Shown here piece after piece: positions 27,320 to 38,200 of a stretch of DNA of 64,000 nt. The stretch is taken from the NCBI GenBank assembly GCA_963712955.1, contig CAVQKF010000014.1, positions 1 to 64,000 of the forward strand, read 5' to 3'. Positions within the stretch are counted from its first letter, which is position 1. Every line of letters starts with the position of its first letter. The DNA is from DATFVJ01 sp963712955 (GTDB lineage: Bacteria; Actinomycetota; Actinomycetes; Streptosporangiales; Streptosporangiaceae). The translations under genes and the position numbers were made by a program. The notes beneath the pieces were generated by a model that ran no database searches, was not told where the DNA came from, and saw only the letters and a program-made list of their open reading frames with translations.

Positions 27320-28474
27320 TCACTGGCGCCGGCCCATCCCGGACATCGCCGGCCGTACGGCCGCGGCTCCGCGGCGCAGCCCGACGGCGACGCCGAGCAG
27401 CGTCAGGACGAATCCGCCGACAGTCAGGATCTGGACCCAGAAGCTGCCGCCGAAAACGAGGTCCGGGTAACCGCACACGGCACACGCGGCACACCCGGCC
27501 AGGGCCAAGGGCTGGCGGGCCAGGGCGGCGGGACGCACAGCCGAAGCATAGAAGGGGACAAGTGCCAGCGCGTAGTGGTATTCACTTAGGGGCGCAACGA
27601 GGAAGGCAGCTGCGAGTATCACACCGGTGACCTCGACGCCGGCCAGTGCCCGGTCCTCGACCGGGCGGCGCCACACACGGAACGCGAGTGCCACCGCCGC
27701 AGCTGCGGTCGTGGCCCGGACGATGTCCACGGCGAGCGGCGGGATGCCGTATACGTGCGCGAGTCCGAGGAAAGAGGTATTGAAACGACCGAGGTTGCCG
27801 TACTCACCGCGCAGAAGGTAAGGCAGCGCCTTCGTGACAACCGACCAGGGGTCCGCAAGCAGTGGCAGCGCGGTCACAACGAGCATCGCCGCTATGCCCA
27901 GGGCAAGCGCCGCCTTCCGCCAGCGGCGCGCGACAAGCAGCACGGCCAGCAGCGGGGCCAGCATCGGCTTCACTGCCAACGACAGGCCCAGCAGGATGGC
28001 TGCCCAGTCGCGGCGCCCGGTTGTCGCCGCGTGCAGCGCGGCGGCGAGCATCGCAGCGACGATGGTACTCAGGTTGAGCAGGCCGACCGCACCGAGCACC
28101 GGGTACGACAAAGCGAGCGCCGCCGCGAGACGGACGGCCATCGGCCGCCATCCCGCACCTGCCACGAGGCGTGCCGAGGCCGTCGCAAGCACCACGAGTG
28201 CGGCCCATTGCACGCCAAGCATGATGCTGCTTGCGACGGAGAACGGAAGGCGGCCAAGCGGCCAGTCGAACAGCAGCAGGCTCGGCGGATAGACGAACTG
28301 GCTGTCGGTGTAAGGGTCGCGGCCGCCCGCGAGAGCGACCGACGCCGCGTACACGTGCCTGTAGTCGTAGCCGTAGCCACCCGCGAACCCAATCAGGAGC
28401 ACCGGGATTCCGGTCACCGCGGCTACCAGCGCGAGGATCGCGCAGGTTCGCGGGCCGGAGGCGTCCTCGGTCAC
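27320..28474 (-). CDS. GT87 (DUF2029)-type polyprenyl-dependent glycosyltransferase
   Basis: A protein of about 384 residues with roughly ten hydrophobic segments, typical of the GT87/DUF2029 family of GT-C mannosyltransferases. The first loop contains YGYDYRHVYAASVALAGGRD, then PYTDSQFVYPPSLLLFDWPL, with the acidic residues expected for metal or phosphosugar binding. LSLAVKPMLAPLLAVLLVAR follows. GTG 28474 overlaps the ABC permease stop (GTGA), so it belongs to the operon. Members use polyprenyl-phosphate sugars to glycosylate lipids or exported molecules on the outer face of the membrane. It may modify the exported product or a cell-envelope lipid. Confidence 0.8.
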   Translation of the reverse strand: MTEDASGPRTCAILALVAAVTGIPVLLIGFAGGYGYDYRHVYAASVALAGGRDPYTDSQFVYPPSLLLFDWPLGRLPFSVASSIMLGVQWAALVVLATASARLVAGAGWRPMAVRLAAALALSYPVLGAVGLLNLSTIVAAMLAAALHAATTGRRDWAAILLGLSLAVKPMLAPLLAVLLVARRWRKAALALGIAAMLVVTALPLLADPWSVVTKALPYLLRGEYGNLGRFNTSFLGLAHVYGIPPLAVDIVRATTAAAAVALAFRVWRRPVEDRALAGVEVTGVILAAAFLVAPLSEYHYALALVPFYASAVRPAALARQPLALAGCAACAVCGYPDLVFGGSFWVQILTVGGFVLTLLGVAVGLRRGAAAVRPAMSGMGRRQ

Positions 28475-29229
28475 GACCAGTGCTCCTTTGCCCGCTCGGG
28501 ACGCAGGCACAAGGCGCCGAATAACGCGAAGGCCACCGTGAAGCCCAGCAGCACCGCCACGTCAGGCATCACCTCGACCAGGCCGCCGCGAGTTACCACG
28601 AGCGCACGCAAGGCCCGCAGCGCCCAATAGGAAGGCACGGCGGGCGCCGCCGCGGACAGCCAGGTCGGCATCAGGCGCACAGGCACGATCGCGCCACCGA
28701 GTCCAGAGAGCAGGATCCCGGCCACGTTCGACGCCATGTTGAGCTGCATTACGGTCGAGCATGCGGCCACGGCGGCGAGACCCAGTGAGACGACGCAGGC
28801 CGCGAAAGCCACGAGGGTCACCGCCAGGGCGCCCACCGACCCGTGAACGGGCACCCCACAAATCACGCAGCCCGCACCGAGCACAGCGCCGAGCTGGATG
28901 AGCACCACCAGGTAGGGTATCGCCGTCTTGGCGAGCACGATCGTCATGGGGCTAAGCGGGGCACACAGGAGCCGCCGCCACGTGTTCCAGCCGTGATCGC
29001 GGAAGAAGACGAGCCCGACGGTGCCGATCAGGAACATCGAGAACATCACCGAGAAGCCCGTTACGGCGAACGCGGCGGATCTGTCTGCGGTATCCGGCCC
29101 GCCGCCAAGCGCCTGCTCGTACATGGGACGCAGGAAGAACATAAGGATCAGCGGCATCGCGGTCAGCACGATGACCGGCGAGAGGTCATGGCGCTGCACG
29201 CGCCACTCGAAACGTACGAGTGCCGCCAC
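28471..29229 (-). CDS. ABC-2 type transporter permease
   Basis: A 252-residue permease with about six transmembrane helices (VIVLTAMPLILMFFLRPMYE; GFSVMFSMFLIGTVGLVFFR; LGAVLGAGCVICGVPVHGSV; NVAGILLSGLGGAIVPVRLM). The cytosolic segment GWNTWRRLLCAPLSPMTIVL is the usual coupling region. GTG 29229 is chosen because it lies ten bases after the ATPase stop; the frame is open further upstream only as an overlap with the ATPase gene. With the ATPase it forms an ABC-2 exporter, the probable efflux and self-resistance system for the lipopeptide-like product. Confidence 0.85.
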   Translation of the reverse strand: MAALVRFEWRVQRHDLSPVIVLTAMPLILMFFLRPMYEQALGGGPDTADRSAAFAVTGFSVMFSMFLIGTVGLVFFRDHGWNTWRRLLCAPLSPMTIVLAKTAIPYLVVLIQLGAVLGAGCVICGVPVHGSVGALAVTLVAFAACVVSLGLAAVAACSTVMQLNMASNVAGILLSGLGGAIVPVRLMPTWLSAAAPAVPSYWALRALRALVVTRGGLVEVMPDVAVLLGFTVAFALFGALCLRPERAKEHWS

Positions 29230-29239
29230 CGCAACGGCC

Positions 29240-30181
29240 TCATGTCGGTGCCGGGGAGCCGATGCTGTGCCTGTCGACGATCTGCTGGAAAACGTCTTCG
29301 AGTGAAGGCTCATGGATCTCAAGTCCTTGCACGACATGCCCCTGCGCCGTAGCTTCCGCGAGGAGCCTGATGACCTGGGCCGGCACGTCGTCCGACCCGC
29401 TGACCCGCACGAGGCGTTCGCCGCCGGAGTCCGGGCTGCCCAGCCGCAACTCGATGACCGGGGGCCCGCCGAGGCTGACCAACTCACCGACCGGACCGCT
29501 CGCGACGACGATTCCACGGTCCAGCAGGACAACGTCTGCGCCGAGTTTCTCGACCTCGGGAAGGTAGTGGGTGCAATAGCAGACACCGCTGCCCCGGGCG
29601 GCCAGCTGCAGCACATAGGTCAGCACCGCCCGGCGCGTTTGCGGGTCCACACCAACAGTTGGCTCATCGAGTAGGAGCAGCAGCAGCAGGCCGGTTACTG
29701 CCATCGCACAGTGCACGCGGCGCCGCTCGCCGCCGGACAGGCCGCGCACCACGCGGTCCCGCATCGGCAACAGGCACATCCCCTCAAGAGCGTCCTCCAC
29801 CGCTTCCCGTCGCGACCGCCCCGACAGGCCGCGGAGCGCCGCCCAGAGGGTCACGTTCTCCGCCACGGTCGCCGTCGGGTAGATCGCGAGTTCTTGCGGA
29901 GCGTAGCCGACCTGCCGCCGGCCCTGGCGTGGCCGCTCGGCGACAGACAGCCCATCGAGGAGTACCTGCCCCTCGGACGCAATCACGCCGCCGACCACGC
30001 TTTCCAGAAGCGTGGTCTTGCCGGCCCCGTTCGGCCCGAGCAGGGCGACCACCTGCCCACGCTCGATGCTCAGGTCGACCCGGTTCAGGGCGACGCGTGC
30101 ACCATAGCGAACCGTGAGCCTCCGGATGTCGAGCAGAGCGGGCGACATCGCGGGCCGGCTGGGTGACTGCGCCCTGCTCAT
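29240..30181 (-). CDS. ABC transporter ATP-binding protein (ABC-2 exporter)
   Basis: A 313-residue ATPase. Walker A is GPNGAGKT at 49-56, the Q-loop region is QVGYAPQELAIYP, the signature is LSGGERRRVHCAMA, Walker B is LLLLLLDEPTVGVDP, and the switch histidine is in YCTHYLPEVEKLGA. The C-terminal extension of about 90 residues is typical of drug-export ATPases (DrrA-like). ATG 30181 overlaps the thioesterase stop (ATGA), and the permease starts ten bases after its own stop. It energises export of the cluster product. Confidence 0.92.
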   Translation of the reverse strand: MSRAQSPSRPAMSPALLDIRRLTVRYGARVALNRVDLSIERGQVVALLGPNGAGKTTLLESVVGGVIASEGQVLLDGLSVAERPRQGRRQVGYAPQELAIYPTATVAENVTLWAALRGLSGRSRREAVEDALEGMCLLPMRDRVVRGLSGGERRRVHCAMAVTGLLLLLLLDEPTVGVDPQTRRAVLTYVLQLAARGSGVCYCTHYLPEVEKLGADVVLLDRGIVVASGPVGELVSLGGPPVIELRLGSPDSGGERLVRVSGSDDVPAQVIRLLAEATAQGHVVQGLEIHEPSLEDVFQQIVDRHSIGSPAPT

Positions 30182-30966
30182 CGGCCGAGTACCGCTACGA
30201 GCGCGGCCAGTACGGCTCGCTCCTCGGACCGGATGAAGAAGTGCCCCCCGTCAAACAGCCACAAACCTCGCCAGTCCGTTGTCAGCTGAGACCATGGCAT
30301 CAGATCGGGAACAGGGGCCATCACATCCGACCGGCCGCCGAACGCCGCCAGCGGGACCGGCAGCGGCGCGCGCCCACTCGGCTGATAGTTCGAGCACATC
30401 CGCAGATCCGCCTGGAGGGCGGGCAGTACCAGGTCGAGCAGCTCGGGTGACGCGAGAACTTCAGGAGGCGTTCCGCCCCATTGCCGCAGACGGTCGACCA
30501 GGTCGGCGGACGCGAGGGGTGAGTCGCGCTCTGGGTCGGTGACGACCCGGTCGAGCGCGGGCAGGCCGGAGACGACGACGGCGGATGGTCCGGGCATGCC
30601 GCCGGCGACAAGGGCAGCGGCGGTCTCGAAAGCGAGCAATGCTCCCATACTGTGCCCGAACAGCGCGAACGCCTTGTCGTCCAGCTGGCTGATCGCCTCG
30701 CAGACAGCGCTGACAGCAGGAGCGGCGTGCCTCAGCGGTGGTTCGTGGAGCCGACGGCTGCGACCTGGCAGTTCGACCGCCCAGACCTCGTAGTCAGTAG
30801 GCAGCAGGCGGTGCCACCGCGCGTATGCGGAGGCGTTCCCGCCCGCATAGGGGAAGCAGACCAGCCGACGCGTCCCTGCCGTGTGCCCGAAGCGCACCAG
30901 CCAGGGGCTCGCAGGCGCTGCGGACCGCGATCCTCGGGCCGAGCCCAGCGGCGTCATGGTGGTCAT
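30178..30966 (-). CDS. type II thioesterase
   Basis: A 262-residue alpha/beta hydrolase of the GrsT/TEII type, opening RLVCFPYAGGNASAYARWHR. The catalytic Ser is S106 in ALFGHSMGALLAFE, the Asp is in GGRSDVMAP, and the His is in LFDGGHFFI. TEII enzymes clear misprimed or stalled acyl groups from carrier domains. It overlaps the glycosyltransferase stop and the ATPase start by four bases each. Because the NRPS lacks a terminal thioesterase, this protein is also the only visible hydrolase in the operon that could release the product. Confidence 0.92.
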   Translation of the reverse strand: MTTMTPLGSARGSRSAAPASPWLVRFGHTAGTRRLVCFPYAGGNASAYARWHRLLPTDYEVWAVELPGRSRRLHEPPLRHAAPAVSAVCEAISQLDDKAFALFGHSMGALLAFETAAALVAGGMPGPSAVVVSGLPALDRVVTDPERDSPLASADLVDRLRQWGGTPPEVLASPELLDLVLPALQADLRMCSNYQPSGRAPLPVPLAAFGGRSDVMAPVPDLMPWSQLTTDWRGLWLFDGGHFFIRSEERAVLAALVAVLGR

Positions 30967-32267
30967 GGTCGCCTCGCCGCGTGCGGCGCCGCCGCGCCGG
31001 CGCCCACGGTCGCGAGCTCCAGCAGATCCGTCGCCGCATTTCCGGGTCCATCCTCAGTGGCCAGCCGCCGTGCGAGGGCCGCGGCGCGGTCCCGGAAGGC
31101 CGGGTCGCCCAGCACGGTGGCCAGCGGCCCGGTAACGCGCCGCACGGCTGTCGAGGGCCGCCACGGAGCGGGAAGTCCGACGCCGAGTTCGCGCACCCTT
31201 GCGCCGTACCACCGGTGCTCAAACTGACGCCCGATGATAACCATGGGGCAGCCCACCTCGAGGGCGGCCGTCGTCGTCCCGTAGCCTCCTTTGTGCACCA
31301 CCGCCGCGCTCGAGGCGAGCACATCGTGGAGCGGCGCTCCCGGGTACACGCCGATTCCCGGCCCGAACATCGAGGGCCCAGTCCAGCCGCGGACCAGGAA
31401 CAGACCGCGCCGCCCCGCCGCACGCAGGTCCGCGGCCAGGCCGGTGAGCAGCTGCTCGGTCCCCGCCATCGGCGCGGAACCGAGCGTCACGGTCACCGGC
31501 GGTGCCCCGGAGTGCAGGAAATCACGCAGACCGGCCGGAGTCCGCTCTGCTGGCCAGTCCCAGGGGGACTGCCCGGTCAGCCGGACATGGGCAGGCCAGT
31601 CGGACGGGCGGTTCACGAACAAGGGCGAGTGCGCGACGATGACGAGGCGCGGGGAGATCCCCGCTGTCGGGATGCTCTCGCGGATCGGGCGGAGTCCGAG
31701 CTCGCGGCGCAGCCGGTGCACTTGCTTGCCACCGAGCCAGCCCCGCCACACGAGGTCACCGGCCCGGTAGGCCAGCCGACGGCCGGCCGCGGAGACTGGG
31801 TCCTTGTGAGCGGCTCGCATGCTGCGTCCGGTGGGGATCGCCATCGGAATGACGACGAACGTCGCCCACGGCAGCCGGCGATACTCTGCGACGGTCCGTA
31901 CAAAGGGCAGCGTCTGCTGCGTCACAAGAAGGTCGGCGTCGGCGGCGGCCTCGTCGAGCGCTGCGAAGGCGGCGCGGGCGTGCGGCAGAAGGTAGTGGCG
32001 CGTGATGCGCCGCCCCCAGTGCATTCCGGCCCACCGGTCCGAGTCCAGCTCCGGGTCAGCAGCAAGCTCGCGCGGTGACAGTTCGTAGCCGGCCGGTCGA
32101 ACATCGAAGCCGAGATCCTCCAGCGCCTCATGGAACCCGCTCGGCACGACAAACCGGACGGCGTGACCGGCCTGTACCAATCTCCGCGCGACGGGAACGA
32201 GCGGGAAGACGTCACCCCAGGCGATCGCGGCATTGAACACGACGGTGGCCATACCGGGTCCTCTCAT
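30963..32267 (-). CDS. GT1-family (macrolide-type) glycosyltransferase
   Basis: A 434-residue GT-B fold protein. The N-terminus MATVVFNAAIAWGDVFPLVP (internal Met at 32252, a possible alternative start) matches UGT-like enzymes with the GDVxPLxP motif. The donor-binding motif is VHKGGYGTTTAALEVGCPMV, followed by IGRQFEHRWYGARV. ATG 32267 overlaps the NRPS stop as ATGA, which ties glycosylation to the assembly line. It probably transfers a nucleotide sugar to a hydroxyl of the lipopeptide product. The sugar is unknown; the nearby epimerase could supply the donor. Confidence 0.9.
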   Translation of the reverse strand: MRGPGMATVVFNAAIAWGDVFPLVPVARRLVQAGHAVRFVVPSGFHEALEDLGFDVRPAGYELSPRELAADPELDSDRWAGMHWGRRITRHYLLPHARAAFAALDEAAADADLLVTQQTLPFVRTVAEYRRLPWATFVVIPMAIPTGRSMRAAHKDPVSAAGRRLAYRAGDLVWRGWLGGKQVHRLRRELGLRPIRESIPTAGISPRLVIVAHSPLFVNRPSDWPAHVRLTGQSPWDWPAERTPAGLRDFLHSGAPPVTVTLGSAPMAGTEQLLTGLAADLRAAGRRGLFLVRGWTGPSMFGPGIGVYPGAPLHDVLASSAAVVHKGGYGTTTAALEVGCPMVIIGRQFEHRWYGARVRELGVGLPAPWRPSTAVRRVTGPLATVLGDPAFRDRAAALARRLATEDGPGNAATDLLELATVGAGAAAPHAARRP

Positions 32268-35200
32268 CCGCCAGGTGTCCGCGAGAGCGGCGGGTCAGCG
32301 CACTTGAGGGCCACAGCACGGCCGAACTCGCGGTCGAGAGCGGCCGCGAAGTCCGCGGCGACTGGGTAGCGCAGCAGCAACGTGATCGGCACGTCTTCGC
32401 CGAGCTCCACTCCAAGCCGGTTCGCCACCTGAATCGTCTGCAGCGACTGGCCGCCCAGTTCGAAGAACTCATCCAGAACCGAACCGCACGGATGGCCGAG
32501 AACCTGCTCCCACACCGTGAGGACAAGGTGCTCGGCCGCGGTAGCGGGCGGCCGGGCGGCCGACTCGAGATCATCGGCCGGCTGATAGCGACGCAGCGCC
32601 GCGCGGTCGATTTTTCCCGAGGAGATCTGGGGCAGCGAGTCGACGAACGAGATGACGGCCGGGCACCGCAGCGGGCGGCAGTCGCGCGGCGAGGTGCGCA
32701 CGCAGCTCAGCAACGGCCGGCGTCGGCGACGCGCCGACGACGTACGCCGACAGTCGTCTGGTGCCGTCGCTCAGGATGCTGCCCACCACGCCGCAGCCCG
32801 CGACACTAGGGTGTGTCGCGAGCACAGCCTCGACCTCAGCCGGGTCGACCCGTAGGCCACTGATCTTGAACTCGTCGTCTCGCCGGCCCACGAAGACGAG
32901 CTGCCCATCGGCGCGGCGACGGACTAGATCCCCGGTCCGGTAGGCCCTGAGCCCGCCTGGAAGCACGTCGACGCGCAAGAACCGGTCGGCGTCGAGCTCC
33001 GGTCGGCCGAGGTAGCCACAGGCCAGGGTCGGTCCGGCAAGGTGGAGTTCACCTACTGTCCCCGCCGCAGCAAGCTGGCCGTGCCGGTCGAGGACCACGC
33101 CGACGACCCCGGGCAGGGGGGTTCCGATGGAAACGTGATCTTCGGGGCTGACGCCGCAGTCAGCGGCGTCAAGTTCCGCGACGGTCGCGGCCACCGTGGC
33201 CTCGGTCGGTCCGTAGGTGTTGAGCAGCCGCACAGCCGGGTCGACAGCGGCGTGCCAGCGCGCCAGCCGCTCGGGCAGCACGGCTTCGCCTCCGACGATC
33301 ACCATGCGCACGGCGCGGGGCAGCGCTGTCGACCCTCCGAGGGCGTATGCGATCTCGTGCCAGTACGCGGTCGGCAGGTCAAGAACGCTGATCCGCAGGC
33401 TCTGGCATTCAGCCAAGAACCGCGGCACCGAACCGGCCATCCCATCGGTGCGTATGACGAGCGTGGCGCCGGTGGCGAGCGTTACGAATATTTCCTCGAC
33501 GCTGGTGTCGAAATGCAGCGGCGCGAACTGGAGAACACGGTCTTGCCCGGTGATCCCGTAGCGTGCCGCCGCGACCGCGACGAAGTGGTCGAGCGCGGTA
33601 TGAGGAACCGCGACGCCGTTGGGCCGACCAGTCGACCCGGACGTGTGGATCACGTAGGCCACGCCGCCGGGCGGCGGCGCTGCCACTGTACCCGGCGCAC
33701 GCGCGCCGGGTTGCCCGCCGGATCGTCGAGCCGGACGATCGGGGGCAACTCGCCCACATCCCAGCCCTCGACCTGCGCCGCAGTCGTAAGCAGGAGCCGT
33801 GGCCGGACGTCGGCGAGCACGTCGCGGGTCCGCTCGGCGGGGCCGTCCGGATCCAGCGGCACGTAGCCCGCGCCGGCGAACAGTGTGGCGAGGATCGCCA
33901 CGACCGCGTCGGCACTGCGCGGGATGAGGATGGCGACAAGGTCACCCGCTGCCACACCGGCGGCACACATCCGCCCGGCCAATTCGGCTGCCAGCATCGC
34001 CAGCTGATCCCGCCGCAACTGCCGCCGGCCGTCCTCCACCGCGATCGCGCCGGGGTGGCGCTTGACGTGCTCGAGGATGCGGTTGACGGTCGACGGCACC
34101 GCAGCGGACAGCGGGCCGCCGTCAAGTACGGCCTCATCGATCCTGACCGCGGGCAAGGTTGGGACGGCGCGCAGGGGACGTTCCGGGTCCTCGGTAAGCC
34201 GTAGCAGCACCGCTCGCAGGTCGTCGACGATCCGGCTGGCTTCGCGGCGGTCGTGGCGGGACGCGTCGTAGCACAGCCGCAGCACGATGTGCGGCTCAGG
34301 CAGCACGTAAAGCATCAGGCGTACCCCTGTGACCTCGCTGAACGACATGTCGTCGACTGCCAGGCCCGCCTTGGTCGCCGTCATGAACTCCGGGGCCAGA
34401 TAGTTCTCGAACACCACGATCGTGTCGAAGAGTGCGGTCCGCCCGGCCCGTCGCGGGCAGCCGCTCCAGCGCTCCACATCGGCGAGCACTACCGTCTCAT
34501 GAGCAAGCAGGCGCTGCTGGCGTAGCTGCACATCCAACAGTGCACTCCGCACGGTGCTGTCCGGCGCCACCGGAACGCGGAGCGGCATCGTGTTGATGAA
34601 TAGCCCGACGATCTCCTCAGCGCTGCCGTCCAACTCCGGAAGGCCGGCCCGACGTGGTGACGCCGAAGGTGACATCGTCCTCGCCCGTCCACCTCGAAAG
34701 GAGCAGCGCCCACGCCGTCTGCACGAGGGTGTTCAGGGTCACTCCGAGGTGACGTGCTCCGGCTCGGAGCGTCTCACTCTCGGCGTCGAGCCGCACCTCG
34801 ACCTCGCCGTGCCGGAACGGCGCCGCGCCGGGCCAGGCGCACCTCGGGCAGCACGCAACCACCCGTCATTCCCGCCAGTTCACGACGCCAGAACTGTTCG
34901 TCCTCCGCGCGCCTGGCCGCATCGGCAGCGTCCAGCCAGTCAAGGAATCTGCTGTAGGGCACGGCAGGCGGCAGCATCGGGCGGTTGCCGGCGACGAGCG
35001 AGTCGTAGCAGCTAATGAGGTCGCGCAATACCAGCGTGATGCTCCAGCCGTCGAGAAGGATGTGGTGATGAGTCCACAGCAGTTCGTGACGGTCATCCGC
35101 GAGATGGACGACGGTCCACCGAGACAGCGGCAGGCGCGGGTCAGGGAGCCCGATGCGCGTGTCGTCGCTGCGTATCCGGCTGAGCGCTTGCTCGCGCTCA

Positions 35201-38200
35201 CCGGCAGTGAGCGGGCGCAGGTCCACGACACGCAGCGGGGCAGGCGCCGTCCGGCGCTCGAACCACTGGAAGGGCTGTCCGCCAGCGTCGAAGTCAAAGC
35301 GTGCTCGAAGCGCCTCGTGCCGGTCCAGCACCTCCTCCCACGCACGGGCCAGAACCAGCACATCGAGGGGGCCCGACATCGCGACCCGGACCTGCTCGCA
35401 GTAGAGCTCAGGTATCCCGGCGACCGTGGCGTGCAGCAGCATGGTCTGCTGCATCGGGGACAGCCGCCGGCGCGCCGGCGCGGAACCGTTCACGTGAGCT
35501 GAGGGGGGCGCATCCGCCACCGCGGCCACGGCGGCGATGGCGGTGGCGGTCCGCTCGGCCAGCACCTGAGCCGGCTGGAGGGAAAGCCCCCGGCGGCGCG
35601 CCGCGGCACACAGGCGGATCGCAGCCACGGAGTCGCCTCCGAGGTCCAGGAAATCATCGCCCGGGCCGACCGCTGTCCCGAGGATATCGCCGATCAACGA
35701 GCAGACGAGCCGCTGGCGCTCATCGGCCGGTTCGCCGGCCGCAGGCGGCTCCGGGTCGCTCGCCGCGGTCGCCGCCAGACCGGCCAGACGCGCTCGGTCC
35801 ACCTTTCCGTTGCCGGTCAGCGGCAGCTCCGCGAGGGGAAACACCACAGGGGGGACCATGTAGTCGGGCAACCGCCGCTGGCAGTAGCGTCGGACGTCGG
35901 CGGCGAGCGGCCGGCCTCGGCCCGCCTGAAGCAGGAACGCATTGGCGGGCACGACGAAGGCTACAAGCCGCCGCGCCCCACGGTCACCGACGGCCACAAC
36001 GACGCCGTCGCGAACCTGGGAGTGTGCCGTGAGCACGGTCTCGACCTCACCGAGCTCGACCCGGAACCCACGCACCTTGACCTGGTGGTCCTCGCGGCCG
36101 AGGAACTCGATCGTGCCGTCGCGGCGGAACCGTCCAAGGTCGCCGGTGCGGTAGAGCAGGCCGAGCTGCGGATGGTCGACAAAACTCTGCCGCGTGCGCT
36201 GCTGGTCGCGCCAATAGCCGTGGGCGAGTCCCGCACCGCCGATCCACAACTCACCCGCAACGCTGGGCGGGCAGGGCTCGAGAGTGCCGTCGAGCACGTA
36301 GAACCGCTGATTGGCCAGCGGCCGACCGTACGGTATCGACGTCCACGACGGGTCAAGGTCGCCGACCTCGTGCCAGATCGACCAGATCGACGCTTCTGTC
36401 GCACCGCCGAGGCTCACGACGCGCATTTCAGGGCTGGCCGCGTGCAGCTTGCCGGGCAGTCCCAGCGGAATCCAGTCACCGCTGAGCAGCGCCAGCCGGA
36501 CGCCTGCGAGCCCGCCCCCGTCGCGTTCGGCCTCCTCCACAGCCAGTTGGGCAAGCGCAGGAACCGAGTTCCATACGGTCACCTGCTCCTTGCGAACCAG
36601 CTCAAGGCAGCGCGCGGGATCCTTGGCCGCGGCGGCGGGCGGGATGATGATGGTCCCGCCTGCGGCGAGAGTGCCGAAGATGTCGTAGACGGACAAATCG
36701 AAGCTGAACGAGGAAAGCGCGAGCACCCGGTCGGCGGGCCCCACGCCGAACCTCCGGTTTATGTCCTCGATGGTGTTCAGGGCGCCAAGGTGGTCGATCA
36801 CCACTCCCTTGGGAGTACCGGTCGAACCCGATGTGAAGATCACGTAGGCGATGCGCCGTGGGTCCGTGGGCAGCCGGTGAGGACGCTCGACCCGTGACGT
36901 GACGTCCGCGCGGACGGAGAGGATCTCTCCGGTGAACTTGGCGGGAACGTTCGGTACGGTGCCTGGCTGCACGAGGATGTGACGTGCCTCGCCGATCCGG
37001 ATTAGCTCGGCCGCGCGCTCCGGCGGGAGATCTGGATCGACGGGCAGGTAGGCGGCGCCCGACTTGCAGACGGCGAGCGCGGCGACCACCTGCTCCGCCC
37101 CCTTCCGCATGCAGACGGCGACGAGCCGCCCTGGCACCGGCCCACTGCGCTGCAACTCCGCCGCGAGGGTGTCCGACCAGTCGTCGAGCTGCCTATAGGT
37201 GAGCCGGCGATCTGCGTCGACGACCGCCTCCGCATCCGGGGTGCGAACCGCGGCAGCCTCGAACCCCGCGTGCAGGCGCGGATCCGTAGGTAGGGGGCCA
37301 TCGGTGGCGTTCCAGGCCTGCAGGACCTGCGTCCGGTCCCGCGCCGACAGGATCGAAGCGCGACTGACCGGGGCGTCGGGATCCTCCACAAGAGCACGGA
37401 GCAAGGTGGCGAACCGGTCCGCGAACCGGCCAATCGTTTCACGCTCGAACAGATCGGTGCTGTACTCGAAACCGGCGCGCAGCACCGAGTCCGTCTCGGC
37501 CATCGATAGGGTGAGGTCGAACTGTGAGAACCGCCGGGGTAGCTCGAGCGATTCCGCGCTGAGGTCCGGCCCCAGCGCCATGACGGTGCTGGCGCCGCCC
37601 ATCGCCATCGTGGCGAGTCCGCTCATCTGCGGCTGGAGGGTCCTGCGCAGCACGAACATCACGTTGAACAGGGGAGAACTACCCGGATCGGGACGTACCC
37701 CGAGCCGCTGGACGAGAAGCGGCAGCGGCAGCGACTGGTGTTCGAACGCCTCGATCGTGCTGCCGCGTACCTGCCTGATGAGCTGCCTGAACGTCGTGCC
37801 GGGAATCAGCGGTACCCGGATCGGCAGCGGATTGTCGAAATACCCGACAACCTGCGCCCAGCGCGGGTCGATGCGCCCGGTCATCGGGGAGCCGATGAGC
37901 ACCTCACGCTGCCCGCTGTGCCGTTGGAGAAATACCGCGAACGCCGCAAGCAGCGTCTGGTAGACGGTGACGGCGTTGTCCCTCGCGACAGCGCGCACCC
38001 GGCGCGATGTCGCTGTGTCGATGTCGAAGCCCAGCAGCGCTCCGTTGAATGTCTGGACCGGGGGTCGCGGCCGGTCGGCGGGCAGTTCCAGGGTGGGCAG
38101 CGTGCCCCCGAGGGTGTGCTTCCAGTGCGAGATGAGGCGCTCGCCGTCGGGGCCGTCGAGCATCTTCCGTTGCCACTCGGTGAAATCGGCGTAGGTTGTG

